The notes beneath the pieces were generated by a model. That model had not been told where the DNA came from and did not search any database. It saw nothing but the letters and a program-made list of their open reading frames with translations. DNA of 64,000 bases. Origin: Roseateles_B flavus (lineage in GTDB: Bacteria; Pseudomonadota; Gammaproteobacteria; Burkholderiales; Burkholderiaceae_C). Position 1 is the first letter of the stretch. Every line of letters begins with the position of its first letter. The position numbers and the translations under genes were made by a program. Positions 1 to 7,860 of the stretch are shown here, in pieces. Location of the stretch: assembly GCF_039872765.1 (NCBI RefSeq), contig NZ_JBDPZC010000016.1:9758-73757 (forward strand). The letters are read 5' to 3'.

Positions 1-187
1 CCGTGAAGTAGCTGCGCCGGTACTCGACATTGCCTGGGTCCTGCTCAGACGCCTCCTTCAGCTTGGTGAGCCCTGCCTGCACCTTCCCTTCAGCAAGGTC
101 GGCTTGACCTTCCCGATACGCGCGGTAGCCCGAGCACCCCGTCAGCACTGCCGCTGCAGCAACCACCGTCATTGATTTCTTGAGCAC
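1..187 (-). CDS. Lipoprotein start, probable secretin (GspD-like), partial
   Basis: Only the first 62 codons are in the window; the gene continues past base 1. I chose the GTG at 187, which lies seven bases after the stop of the preceding gene, because it gives a classic lipoprotein signal: two lysines, a run of Val/Ala, then the lipobox LTGC with Cys at residue 18. The next stretch is helical and TPR-like (GQADLAEGKVQAGL). No secretin domain is visible here. The secretin assignment is inferred from position: it follows the PilP/GspC-like gene, where pilQ or gspD is expected, and some secretins of this type begin with a lipoprotein plus TPR segment. An outer-membrane assembly lipoprotein is the alternative. 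Confidence 0.6.
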   Translation of the reverse strand, partial: MLKKSMTVVAAAAVLTGCSGYRAYREGQADLAEGKVQAGLTKLKEASEQDPGNVEYRRSYFT

Positions 188-193
188 CTGAAC

Positions 194-766
194 CTACCTT
201 GCCGCCGAGATGGGCAGCATCATTTCTTTGTTGCTGGGCAGATGGACCAACCTCACCTGCTGTGGAGTGACGCTGGCGATGCGGTACTCCGCCAACAAGA
301 CATCGCCCACCCTGCCCTGCCTCACCCCCTGGGGGCCGACGATGAACACGCTGAGGCCCTTCTCGTCCTGCCAGGTCCCGATTGCAGTCATGGGCGGCCG
401 AACCGGAACGGGGTCCGCCAAAGGCTGGCTTGCTGGAGCGGCCACGGCCGGAGTCGCCATCGCTGGCGTCACAGCCTTGGGTGCAGGCAGGGTGGGAGGC
501 TGAGGAGGCACCACTGGCGACCGTGGCGCAAAGGCATTGCCTGGCTCAGCCAGGTCCGGGTCCCGCGTGCCGGCTGCGGCATCTTGCGCACCCGCTGAAA
601 CATCCACGGCGGAAGTGGCGTCCGCCGAAGGCCGGAGAGCGGCCGTCTGCGGCGCTGAGCGAACCACCGGGTGCGCTATTTCATCGGCATGGAACCAACT
701 CCATGAGCGCAGCCCAAGGAGCCCCACCATCACGGCCAGCAAGAGGGCCAAGCGCTTCTGCTTCAT
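194..766 (-). CDS. GspC/PilP-like periplasmic linker protein
   Basis: A 190-residue bitopic protein: a short basic N-terminus, one membrane helix at residues 5-20, a long Pro/Ala-rich linker (about 40-125), then a small beta domain (about 125-190) with the pattern FIVGPQGVRQGRVGDVL, typical of the GspC homology region and of PilP. In such systems this domain links the inner-membrane platform to the periplasmic N-domains of the secretin. Its start overlaps the stop of the PilO-like gene by four bases (ATGA), and the secretin-like lipoprotein gene follows after seven bases, so translation is probably coupled. The fold assignment is inferred from pattern and position; the family name (GspC or PilP) cannot be decided by eye. 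Confidence 0.65.
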   Translation of the reverse strand: MKQKRLALLLAVMVGLLGLRSWSWFHADEIAHPVVRSAPQTAALRPSADATSAVDVSAGAQDAAAGTRDPDLAEPGNAFAPRSPVVPPQPPTLPAPKAVTPAMATPAVAAPASQPLADPVPVRPPMTAIGTWQDEKGLSVFIVGPQGVRQGRVGDVLLAEYRIASVTPQQVRLVHLPSNKEMMLPISAAR

Positions 767-1314
767 CGCAAGCGCCCTCGCCCGGTGCCGGCCTGGAGGT
801 AGACAAGCACCGTCACCCGTGCCTCAACATCCGCCCCATCGGCCGAAGACCTGCTGAGGTTGAACTCTCGCAGTGTCAGCGCGGGCTCGTCCATCAGCAT
901 GCCAGTGACAAACCGGCGTATCGCCGGATAAGGCCCCTTGAATGAGCATTTCACCTCCAGGCTCGACGGCAACTCGGCGCTGGCGGCGTTGACCTTGTAG
1001 TCCGCCTTGGGCCAGCCCAGTCCGGCATCCACCGCCGTGCGCTGCATGCGAGCAAGAAGTCGCGGGATGTCCTGCTCGTCGGCCAGCACGGTCTTCGGAG
1101 CCTGCATTGGCGCGGGCAATGGGATAGACAAGGGCGCGGCTGTCATGACTGCGTCCAACTGCCGCAGACCGTGCCATGCCCGAAGGCCTGCGGCTGTGGC
1201 AACTGCCATCATCAACAGCCCCAGCCATCCCATAGGACCGATGGTTTCATGTAGCCGAGCCACCAGAATGCGCAGCTGAAGCTTGGCGCTCCGCCTTGGA
1301 TGCGGTGACATCAC
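763..1314 (-). CDS. PilO/GspM-like inner-membrane assembly protein
   Basis: 183 residues with a basic cytoplasmic N-terminus, one membrane helix at about residues 27-46 and a periplasmic ferredoxin-like domain. The stretch SLEVKCSFKGPYPAIRRFVTGM is read here as the usual PilO/GspM pattern, in which a beta strand is followed by the helix that starts Y-x-x-I-x-x-F. PilO and GspM pair with PilN/GspL to form the inner-membrane alignment ring. The start overlaps the stop of the PilN-like gene by four bases and the stop overlaps the next start by four bases, the tight packing expected of a single operon. The C-terminus is Arg-rich. No catalytic function is expected. Confidence 0.65.
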   Translation of the reverse strand: MMSPHPRRSAKLQLRILVARLHETIGPMGWLGLLMMAVATAAGLRAWHGLRQLDAVMTAAPLSIPLPAPMQAPKTVLADEQDIPRLLARMQRTAVDAGLGWPKADYKVNAASAELPSSLEVKCSFKGPYPAIRRFVTGMLMDEPALTLREFNLSRSSADGADVEARVTVLVYLQAGTGRGRLR

Positions 1315-1826
1315 CGGGTCCTCCAGGGGGTCGTTATCGAGAAGCGCACCAGCGTGCGCCCCGCCACATCCATGATCGACTCATGCGAGCCCAATCGAGC
1401 CGGCCCCAGCACGCTGTCGTCATCGAGCGTCTGCGCATAAGCCAGCACTTGATCGAAGCTGCCAGCCTCCCCCTCCACTCGCACCATGCCAGTCGCAGGG
1501 TCGATGGAAAGACTCAGGAGATGGACCGGCGGCTCTGTCGCATGCTCGATCACGCGCAAGACGGGCAGCCACGGCTGGCGCAACAGCGGTGCCACGTTGC
1601 GCAGTCGCACTTGGTCTGGCGTGGGCTTTTGCGCTGCTTGCACCGCCTTGCGGGATGCTTCCACCGCTTGCGCCTGTTCCAGCTGCCGAGCTTCGCGGCT
1701 CGCATGCACCATATCCCAGCGATGCTGCAGCCACAGGGCAGCCCCCAGGGCGAGCCCGCCCGCAACCAGCAGCAGCCTTCCCGCCGAGGGAGAAGGCCTG
1801 CGCTGAACAAAATCAATGCACTGCAT
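1311..1826 (-). CDS. PilN-like inner-membrane assembly protein
   Basis: I place the start at the ATG at 1826, which shares one base with the TGA of the preceding gene (TGATG). The longer frame upstream lies inside that gene and reads as unnatural Gly/Arg/Ala-rich sequence. The 171-residue protein has a short cytoplasmic tail (MQCIDFVQRRPS), one membrane helix at about residues 17-33, a coiled-coil-like stretch (HASREARQLEQAQAVEASRK) and a periplasmic domain with PVHLLSLSIDPATGMVRVEG and a following Y-A-Q helix. That layout matches PilN/GspL C-terminal domains, which partner with PilO/GspM. The short N-terminal tail would contact the PilM-like protein encoded just upstream. Confidence 0.65.
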   Translation of the reverse strand: MQCIDFVQRRPSPSAGRLLLVAGGLALGAALWLQHRWDMVHASREARQLEQAQAVEASRKAVQAAQKPTPDQVRLRNVAPLLRQPWLPVLRVIEHATEPPVHLLSLSIDPATGMVRVEGEAGSFDQVLAYAQTLDDDSVLGPARLGSHESIMDVAGRTLVRFSITTPWRTR

Positions 1827-2581
1827 CAGGCGGCTCCTGCCTCGTCCAGCAACTGCCCCGGCCAGCCAGCCGCCAGCACCGGCGCGTCCTTCACAAGGCC
1901 GCCCAGGCGCACGGACTCCAGCGCTACGCAACGCTTGGCCTCCTCTAGGTTCAAGACCTGAGAGGCCGCAGGATTCAAGCTCATCACACGCCCATCACGC
2001 AGCAGCGCCACCAGTGTGCGATCCTGCTCGGACCAGACCCACCAGGCGTCCTGCCGCGCACCATGGCCATTCGCTTGACGCTCTCCGCGGCGGCATAGGG
2101 CTTCACGCCCCCACACGAAGGCGGGCTGCAGAGACGCCAGCTCCACCCCTGCAGCCCTCGCCGAGGAAAGCAGCGCCGCTTTGACAGGGCGAGCCAGCGC
2201 GTAGCCCAGCACTTGAGGTTCTCCCGCTCGAAAATCCATGTTGACATCGCTCTGCCCGTCCAGCCCATGGACGTCACCGAAGCGGTGGCGCAGCAACTGT
2301 TCGGCGTGCTTCCTGGACCAAAGATCAGGTCCCAGTGGCACCAACATCACGGGGAGCCAGGCGGACTCCAGAACGGCCACCACAGCGTGAAGGGGCGCCT
2401 CCGCGCCCGCGGTCCGAAGCGCAGCCTCCATAGCCGGCACCAGAGCTGCCACTCGTTCGCCCTCCGCCACCACGCTAACCGCCGTCCTGCACACCCATCC
2501 TTGAACGGTCTGCTCCCATCGCTCGATGGCGTCTCGCCCCACACGAAGCACCTGGGCCCGCTTGCGCTTAGTCCGCCACAC
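1826..2581 (-). CDS. PilM/GspL cytoplasmic-domain-like protein
   Basis: The open frame runs further upstream into gspE, but a GTG at 2581 is preceded by a strong Shine-Dalgarno sequence (GGAGGAGGT) at normal spacing and gives a 251-residue protein. It is soluble, with no signal or membrane helix. By position (between the ATPase and the PilN-like gene) it should be the PilM or GspL cytoplasmic component that connects the ATPase to the inner-membrane ring. PilM is actin-like and usually about 350 residues. This one is shorter and I see no clear phosphate-binding motifs, so it may be a reduced version. The start overlaps the end of gspE by 14 bases. The assignment is mainly contextual. Confidence 0.55.
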   Translation of the reverse strand: MWRTKRKRAQVLRVGRDAIERWEQTVQGWVCRTAVSVVAEGERVAALVPAMEAALRTAGAEAPLHAVVAVLESAWLPVMLVPLGPDLWSRKHAEQLLRHRFGDVHGLDGQSDVNMDFRAGEPQVLGYALARPVKAALLSSARAAGVELASLQPAFVWGREALCRRGERQANGHGARQDAWWVWSEQDRTLVALLRDGRVMSLNPAASQVLNLEEAKRCVALESVRLGGLVKDAPVLAAGWPGQLLDEAGAA

Positions 2582-4229
2582 GGTCCACCTCCTCCAAACT
2601 GGTGTGCCCATCCCAGGCAGCTTGCAAGGCCAAGGCACGCAGGCTGCGCCAGCCATTGCGCTCGGCCTCCGCCTGGATCTGCGCCTGCGGGGCTCTCGCA
2701 CCGATCAAGGCCTTGAGCCCAGGAGTGAGCACGAGCAGCTCGCCCAAGGCAAAGCGTCCCGCGTATCCGGTGCCGCGGCACTGCTCGCAGCCCACGGCAC
2801 GAGCGAGCTGCGGAGCCCGCTCAAAGCTCACGTCGACTGAGCACTGCAAGGCTTGCACCTGCTCAGGCTGCAGTGGCGTACGACAGTGCAGGCACAGACG
2901 GCGCAACAAGCGCTGGGCGAGCACGCCGTTGATGGCCGACGCAAAGGTGTAGGCATCAATGCCGAACTGCTCGAAGCGCCCCACCACATCGAACACGGTG
3001 TTGGCATGGACCGTGGTGAAGACCAGATGCCCCGTGAGCGCGGACTGCACGGCGATCTGCGCCGTCTCGGCGTCCCGTATCTCGCCGACCAGGATCTTGT
3101 CGGGGTCGTGCCGCAAGATGGAGCGCAAGCCCCGGGCAAAGGTCAGCCCCTTGCGTTCATTCACCGGGATCTGCAGAACTCCAGACAGCTGGTACTCCAC
3201 AGGATCTTCGATGGTGATGATCTTGTCCCGCGTCTGATGTGTCTCGGCAATGGCCGCGTACAGCGTGGTCGTCTTGCCCGAGCCCGTCGGGCCGGTGGCG
3301 AGCACCAGGCCGTGCGGCTTGCGGCACAGCGCGCGGATGCGATCCGCCGAGACCTCATCGAACCCCAGCTTGTCCAAGGTCAGCCCGGCCAAGGTCTGGG
3401 CCAAGTACTGCCGATCCAGAATGCGCAGCACCGCATCCTCGCCATGGATGCTCGGCATGATGGACACCCGTACATCCACCATGCGACCGTTCACCGCAAT
3501 CTGAAGCCGGCCGTCCTGCGGCACCCGGCGCTCGGCAATATCCAGTTGGGCCATCACCTTGATGCGACTGATGGCCTGGGACAACAGCTCCATGCTGTCG
3601 ATGCGGCTGACGGCCGTCAACACACCATCCAGGCGGAACTTCACGGTCAGGCCGCTTGGGTCGCTTTCAAGGTGGACGTCGGACGCACCACTCTTGAGGG
3701 CGTCGTACAGCGTCGAATTGACGAAGCGCACCGACGGACTGTCGTCCACACCGATCTGGCGCAAGCTGAGCACTTCCGCGCCGCCCGCCTGCCCTGGCTC
3801 ACCACGCGCGTCCGGAGCCACCGCCAGCGCGTCCAGCGCTGTGAGCTGGCCTTCGCAGTGCGTCAGCCAGGCGTCGAAAGTCACCGTGCTGACCAGCGTA
3901 GCCTCGATGCGGCCAAAGCGCGTGCGCGCCCAGGCCAAGGTGTCGGTATCGAAAGGGTCCGTGATGAGCAGCCTGACCTGCGCCAGTGCCGGGTCGTCCA
4001 GCACAGCACAGCGCCGGCGCGCGCACTCGGGAAACGACAGGCTCTCGAAGCGCGGGCGCATGTCCAGCAAATCCTGGATGCGCAACGTTGGTAGCGACAG
4101 AAGCGCCCCCACCTCGTCAGCCAGCGACTGCGCATCGGGGGCTGCCCGAAGCAAGGCCCCGAACACATCGGCCTCGCCTTGCTCCCGCAGCGCAGCGATC
4201 CGCTGGGTCAATGTCATCGCAGGGCTCAT
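2568..4229 (-). CDS. gspE: Type II secretion / type IV pilus assembly ATPase GspE
   Basis: A 553-residue GspE/PilB-type AAA ATPase that powers pseudopilus assembly from the cytoplasmic side. The N-terminal domain (1-160) has the GSPII_E_N look. The core holds the Walker A motif GPTGSGKTTT (about residue 315), the Asp box IITIEDPVEY, the Walker B region LVGEIRDAETA and the His box LTGHLVFTTVHANT. A zinc module follows with CLHC and CEQC pairs (the tetracysteine typical of GspE), then the arginine-containing TGYAGR. All core motifs look intact. The start overlaps the stop of gspF by four bases (ATGA). Retraction ATPases (PilT) lack the N-domain and the zinc motif, so this is an assembly ATPase. 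Confidence 0.93.
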   Translation of the reverse strand: MSPAMTLTQRIAALREQGEADVFGALLRAAPDAQSLADEVGALLSLPTLRIQDLLDMRPRFESLSFPECARRRCAVLDDPALAQVRLLITDPFDTDTLAWARTRFGRIEATLVSTVTFDAWLTHCEGQLTALDALAVAPDARGEPGQAGGAEVLSLRQIGVDDSPSVRFVNSTLYDALKSGASDVHLESDPSGLTVKFRLDGVLTAVSRIDSMELLSQAISRIKVMAQLDIAERRVPQDGRLQIAVNGRMVDVRVSIMPSIHGEDAVLRILDRQYLAQTLAGLTLDKLGFDEVSADRIRALCRKPHGLVLATGPTGSGKTTTLYAAIAETHQTRDKIITIEDPVEYQLSGVLQIPVNERKGLTFARGLRSILRHDPDKILVGEIRDAETAQIAVQSALTGHLVFTTVHANTVFDVVGRFEQFGIDAYTFASAINGVLAQRLLRRLCLHCRTPLQPEQVQALQCSVDVSFERAPQLARAVGCEQCRGTGYAGRFALGELLVLTPGLKALIGARAPQAQIQAEAERNGWRSLRALALQAAWDGHTSLEEVDRVAD

Positions 4230-5416
4230 TGCAGTGCCGAGGCCAGTTCAAAAATGGGCATGTACATCAGCACGACCACCACACCAACTCCGACCCCAAT
4301 CAGCAGCATCACCAAGGGCTCCAGCACCCGGACACCGCGCTCCAGTGCTCGGGCCACTTCGGCATCGTGGTAGTGGGCAATGCGAGTGAGGACGCTGCCC
4401 ATGTCTCCAATGCGCTCCCCCGCCAGGATCAATTGCTCGGCCACGGGCGTGGCCATGCCCGCATCCGCATGCGCTCTGGCCGGCGCCTGCCCCTCGCGCA
4501 AGGCACGCTCCACCGCCAGGCCGCCAGAGCGCATGCCCAGCGGCAGCACACCGTTGGACAGTGCCAGCGCTTCCGGCAGGGGAATACCACCAGCGACCAG
4601 CATCCCTGTGGAGCGGTACCAGCGGGAAAGAAAGTACACACGCAGACGCTCGCGCAAAGGTCCCCATTGCATCAAGCGCTGCATGGCCCTGGCGCGCACG
4701 CCGGGCGAGCCGGCCAGGGCCACCAATCCGCCAACGGCGATGCCCGCGGCCAGGAGCAGCCACACACCATGGGCCTGCAGCCAGTGGGACCAGCTGATCA
4801 TGGCCTGGGCCGACCAGGGCAAGGTTCCATTCATGCCTTCGAATACCCGAGCGAAACGAGGAACGACATACAGCAGCAAGAAGAGCAAGACGGTCAGCCC
4901 CACCGCCGTCAGCACCAAGGGGTAGATGGCCACCGAGCTGATGCGATGGCGCAGCTCCGCCACTCGACGCTCATGCTCGATGAAGCGGGTGAGCGCCTGA
5001 GGCAGATCGGACGTCAGCTCTGCGGCTTTGATCAGGGACACCAGCAGCACCGGAAAGCGCGTGTCGGCCGACAACGCCTGCGAAAAGGCCTGCCCGCTCC
5101 GCAAGCGCTGCGTGAGCTGCTCCAGGGCCCGAGACGTGTCTGATGAGGCGGAGCGGCCCAAGGTGTCCAGGGCTTCAATCACGCTCAAGCCTGCTCCCAG
5201 CAAGTCACGCAGCTGCTCCGCCAGCACCACCACGTCCAGCGGGCGGGCCCGGCCCCGCAAGAGCTGCGGCCATTGCCCGCCGACCGCTTCGACATTCAGC
5301 ACCGTGTACCCTTGCCGCACGGCCAAAGCTCGTGCCTCTTCCGAGGAGGCAGCCTCGACCTCCATCGCCTGAGGCACGCCGCGACCTTGCACCCCATTGA
5401 TGCGGAACTGCATCAC
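4226..5416 (-). CDS. gspF: Inner-membrane platform protein GspF/PilC
   Basis: 396 residues, the usual length for GspF. The N-terminus has the beta-rich MQFRINGVQGRGVPQAMEVEA segment seen in GspF, followed by two T2SSF domains. Each domain is a helical bundle carrying LLGAGLSVIEALDTL or LVAGGIPLPEALAL, and the hydrophobic membrane segments lie at about 165-190, 215-240 and 365-390. It is the polytopic platform on which the pseudopilus is assembled by the GspE ATPase. It lies 23 bases after gspG and overlaps gspE by four bases. Nothing suggests it is defective. Confidence 0.92.
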   Translation of the reverse strand: MMQFRINGVQGRGVPQAMEVEAASSEEARALAVRQGYTVLNVEAVGGQWPQLLRGRARPLDVVVLAEQLRDLLGAGLSVIEALDTLGRSASSDTSRALEQLTQRLRSGQAFSQALSADTRFPVLLVSLIKAAELTSDLPQALTRFIEHERRVAELRHRISSVAIYPLVLTAVGLTVLLFLLLYVVPRFARVFEGMNGTLPWSAQAMISWSHWLQAHGVWLLLAAGIAVGGLVALAGSPGVRARAMQRLMQWGPLRERLRVYFLSRWYRSTGMLVAGGIPLPEALALSNGVLPLGMRSGGLAVERALREGQAPARAHADAGMATPVAEQLILAGERIGDMGSVLTRIAHYHDAEVARALERGVRVLEPLVMLLIGVGVGVVVVLMYMPIFELASALQ

Positions 5417-5439
5417 CTTCCCTCCTGGATGAGCGCCAT

Positions 5440-5880
5440 CTAGCGCCCGCTGTCCCAGACGCTGACATCCGTGTTCTCGCCAGTGCCGCCCGGCTGACCA
5501 TCCTTGCCCAGGCTTTGCAGCTCGTAGTCGTGCCCCGCCTCACCAGGCAGGCGGTACAGATAGGCATGCCCCCAAGGATCCGGCGGCAGGGCTTTGGAGA
5601 GGTAGGGACCGGCCCAACGAGCCTCTTCGGCCGGCCGCTCCGTCAGTGCTCTGAGGCCCTGCTCGGTGCTGGGGTAGTGGCCCGTATCCAGGCGGTAGGT
5701 GGCCAGGGCTTTGTCCAGGGCGTCGAGTTGAGCCCGGGCCGCCTTGGTTTCGCTTTTGCCGATCTGGTCGAAGAAGCGTGGTGCCACGTAGCTGGCCAGC
5801 AATCCGATGATCACCATGACCACCAGCAGTTCAAGCAATGTGAATCCAGCTGCCGGCACTGTACGTTTGTAGTTCGCCAA
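5440..5880 (-). CDS. gspG: Major pseudopilin GspG
   Basis: A 146-residue major pseudopilin. The class III leader ends at AAG/FTLLELLVVMV, so prepilin peptidase would cut after Gly12, leaving N-methyl-Phe and the conserved Glu at position +5. The hydrophobic helix runs to about residue 35. The GspG hallmark follows: RLDTGHYPSTEQGLRAL, then WAGPYLSKALPPDPWGHAYLYR, which carries the calcium-site and PDPWG features, and a C-terminal DVSVWDSG. It is first in the operon; no gene for minor pseudopilins (GspH-K) or prepilin peptidase is nearby, so those must come from elsewhere or be absent. The promoter should lie in the 200 bases upstream of 5880. Confidence 0.93.
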   Translation of the reverse strand: MANYKRTVPAAGFTLLELLVVMVIIGLLASYVAPRFFDQIGKSETKAARAQLDALDKALATYRLDTGHYPSTEQGLRALTERPAEEARWAGPYLSKALPPDPWGHAYLYRLPGEAGHDYELQSLGKDGQPGGTGENTDVSVWDSGR

Positions 5881-6091
5881 TTCCCCTCCCCCAAATGCCT
5901 CTCGCCGCGCCTGACGCGCAGTCGGCCCAAGCCAATTTCTCTATCTACACCGACTTCTCGGACGCGGCACGAATCCTTCAGCCTAAACCTGACACCCTTG
6001 CTTTAAGCGAGAGCAAAACCACCTGCGAGAAATTTACTCGCAAACGTCAAGACGAAGTTTTAAGTGGGAACGAACCATGCACAGCCCGACT

Positions 6092-6286
6092 TCAAAGATT
6101 TTTTCTCAAATACCCATCCACCATCGCGCTCAATGCAACCATAAAAACCCCAGCCAAAAGCAATATGACAGATATCAAAAATTCAAAATCATAGAGCAAA
6201 TACCCATATATACCCGCACCACCAAGCGCACCAGCCACCACGATCAGCAACTTCGCGAGCCAATGGCGAGATGCATCCTCAGCCAT
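6092..6286 (-). CDS. Small two-helix membrane protein
   Basis: 64 residues with two confident membrane helices at about 11-30 and 35-55, a charged N-terminus (MAEDASRHW) and a basic end (YLRKNL). A good ribosome-binding site (GGTGGGGTG, four bases before ATG) supports the start. It overlaps the end of the upstream 87-residue frame by eight bases, suggesting coupling. No family is recognised. It lies in an AT-rich patch between gspG and the Rhs genes, so it could be an orphan Rhs immunity gene; that is inference from place and membrane nature only. Confidence 0.5.
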   Translation of the reverse strand: MAEDASRHWLAKLLIVVAGALGGAGIYGYLLYDFEFLISVILLLAGVFMVALSAMVDGYLRKNL

Positions 6287-6542
6287 AAATCACCCCACCA
6301 AAGTAGCCAACCCAAAAATATCCAAAACCAGAGAGACTGAGCGCCTTGTAGCGTTCATTTCCCGAACAAACACAATGAAATTTCAAATTCACATCACTGT
6401 GCTTTTCACAGAATTGAGCCACCATCAATTCTGAAGCACTCAGTGCAGCTTCAGAATTCAGAAGAATTTCTGTAGCTTTGCCATGCGACTTTTTGAGACC
6501 AGCTGAGGGTCTAGACTCCCCTAAAAAGGCCTGCGTGGGCAC
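6279..6542 (-). CDS. Small hypothetical protein
   Basis: An 87-residue frame with a polar first half (ILLNSEAALSASELMVAQF), two cysteines in FHCVC and an aromatic, glycine-rich hydrophobic end (GFGYFWVGYFGGVIYG). It overlaps the next small membrane gene by eight bases. The base composition is lower in GC than the secretion genes, as in the rest of this patch. I recognise no family. It could be a remnant of a longer gene truncated by recombination in the Rhs array; the start codon is not certain. Confidence 0.35.
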   Translation of the reverse strand: MPTQAFLGESRPSAGLKKSHGKATEILLNSEAALSASELMVAQFCEKHSDVNLKFHCVCSGNERYKALSLSGFGYFWVGYFGGVIYG

Positions 6543-6676
6543 CTGCGAAACAGTATTTCAGCAGCCTGCTAGCAGTCTCAGTTAGAAAAGACTCCTTATT
6601 CAGTGTCTTTCGGGCGGCGCCAATGCTCGCGGACTACGCAAAAATCCAGGTCAAACTTTCAGATTGCAGGCATTCT

Positions 6677-6925
6677 CTACCTTCTACGAATCCTTCGACC
6701 AGCCACAACTGCGACGATGGCGCCCATCAAACTTGCCGCGGCCAGCGCTGCAGCAATCAACGGCTGCCTACATCTTGCATTGGATGCAAAAAGATCAAAG
6801 GTGCCAGCGCACTCAGAAAACGCCATGCTGTATGACGAAAAAATCCAAAGTGCACACCAGAAAGAAAAACCAACCAGCACCACCGAAAGTAGATAGAAGA
6901 AAAACCGAAAGCCAATTTTTATCAT
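6677..6925 (-). CDS. Small membrane protein, possible orphan immunity protein
   Basis: 82 residues with two long hydrophobic stretches (about 5-30 and 54-75), an intervening loop with two cysteines (SECAGTF, ARCRQ) and a strongly basic end (RRIRRR), the positive-inside pattern of a real membrane protein. A GGAG lies about ten bases before the ATG. It comes directly after the decayed Rhs-core fragment in the direction of transcription, where a displaced toxin's immunity gene would be expected in an Rhs array. No family is recognised, so that role is an inference from position. Confidence 0.45.
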   Translation of the reverse strand: MIKIGFRFFFYLLSVVLVGFSFWCALWIFSSYSMAFSECAGTFDLFASNARCRQPLIAAALAAASLMGAIVAVVAGRRIRRR

Positions 6926-7152
6926 AACGCCACAACTCCACTTATTAGAATCCGAACGGCGGGAGAGGGTTCGGAACTGCCCCCCGGCGCGGGTTTCTCA
7001 TATGGAAACTTCGAGTGGGCAATTCCTTCCCGCATCCGAGCCCTCCGGGTGGCTTGACACCACCCTGGGCATGGCGCCATACACCGAAGCCGCAGCCAGC
7101 TCGGTCTACTTCACGCTCGCGAGCTTGCCATCATTGAATTCGAAGCGGATTG

Positions 7153-7432
7153 CCTCGTCCGCACTGCTCGTGATCACTCGCGGCGTATCCAGTTGGCCTG
7201 AATAGACGTTGTAGGCGACGTTGCTCAGCATCGAGCTGGCCGCGGTCCCGGCCTGTTTCAGTACCGCCACCGGCATCGAGCCCAGATAGACCGTTTCATA
7301 CAGTGGTGCCTGGTTCGCGTCGTATTCCCCCACCAGGCGCCCAGCTTCGTCGTAAGCGAAGTAGCTCGCCCCCGAAAGGCACCAGCGCTGTGGGGCCCGT
7401 CTTGGCCACCCGCTGCTCCAGCCCGTTGTAGA
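7153..7432 (-). pseudogene. Displaced Rhs core fragment (remnant)
   Basis: This 280-base stretch matches bases 8438-8716 inside the intact Rhs gene over its whole length. It encodes the same ASY-AYDEAGRLVGEYDANQ segment and the following YLGSMPVAVLKQ and NVAYNVYS segments. It carries an extra A near 7375-7377, which shifts the frame, and is cut before the DPxGL core motif and any toxin domain. Many of the differences from the intact copy look silent, so it looks like a piece of an older or different Rhs allele rather than a fresh duplication. Rhs loci typically keep such displaced 3' fragments downstream of the current gene. Confidence 0.8.
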
Positions 7433-7479
7433 TTCGATGGAACGATAGCATTCCAAGACTTCCAGCACTGGCACCTCAT

Positions 7480-7860
7480 CTACGGAAGGTTGATGTGAGC
7501 AATCCAATATTTACTTGTTGCGCCAAGCAATCCACCAACAATAACGCCAACTACAACACTAGTCGTGGAAACCAGCAGCAGCAAACACATTACACCCGCA
7601 GCCAACGCACCAACTGCAGCGCAAAGGATTCGCAATACATATGGGGAGATCCCCGCGCACGACTCCAAGATGTAGGCTATTCCTATAGCAGCGCCAAATA
7701 CTCCACCGGCAGCCAATTTCCTCACAGTTGGATCGACCGCACTCAAGTAGACAGCAAATATGCTGAGTAGAGTGATCATGACTGCGAAAATCAAAGAATT
7801 TGAGAACAACCGTTGGATCCAGCTTCTGGATCTCTTCTCCACAGTGTCGTTATCATTCAT
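7480..7860 (-). CDS. Multi-pass membrane protein, candidate Rhs immunity
   Basis: 126 residues: a charged N-terminus (MNDNDTVEKRSRSW) then about four hydrophobic helices (near 22-45, 48-68, 75-95, 96-118) with many glycines. Its ATG overlaps the stop of the 1603-residue Rhs gene by four bases (ATGA), so it is translationally coupled to it. Immunity genes sit in exactly this place after rhs toxin genes, and a membrane immunity protein would fit the hydrophobic C-terminal domain of the Rhs protein. No immunity family is recognised. The call therefore rests on position and topology. Confidence 0.6.
   Translation of the reverse strand: MNDNDTVEKRSRSWIQRLFSNSLIFAVMITLLSIFAVYLSAVDPTVRKLAAGGVFGAAIGIAYILESCAGISPYVLRILCAAVGALAAGVMCLLLLVSTTSVVVGVIVGGLLGATSKYWIAHINLP

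Noticed and set aside
2853..4094. 413-codon open frame on the plus strand
   Set aside because: It is antisense to gspE, which has all its motifs; its translation is His/Gln/Arg-rich shadow sequence.
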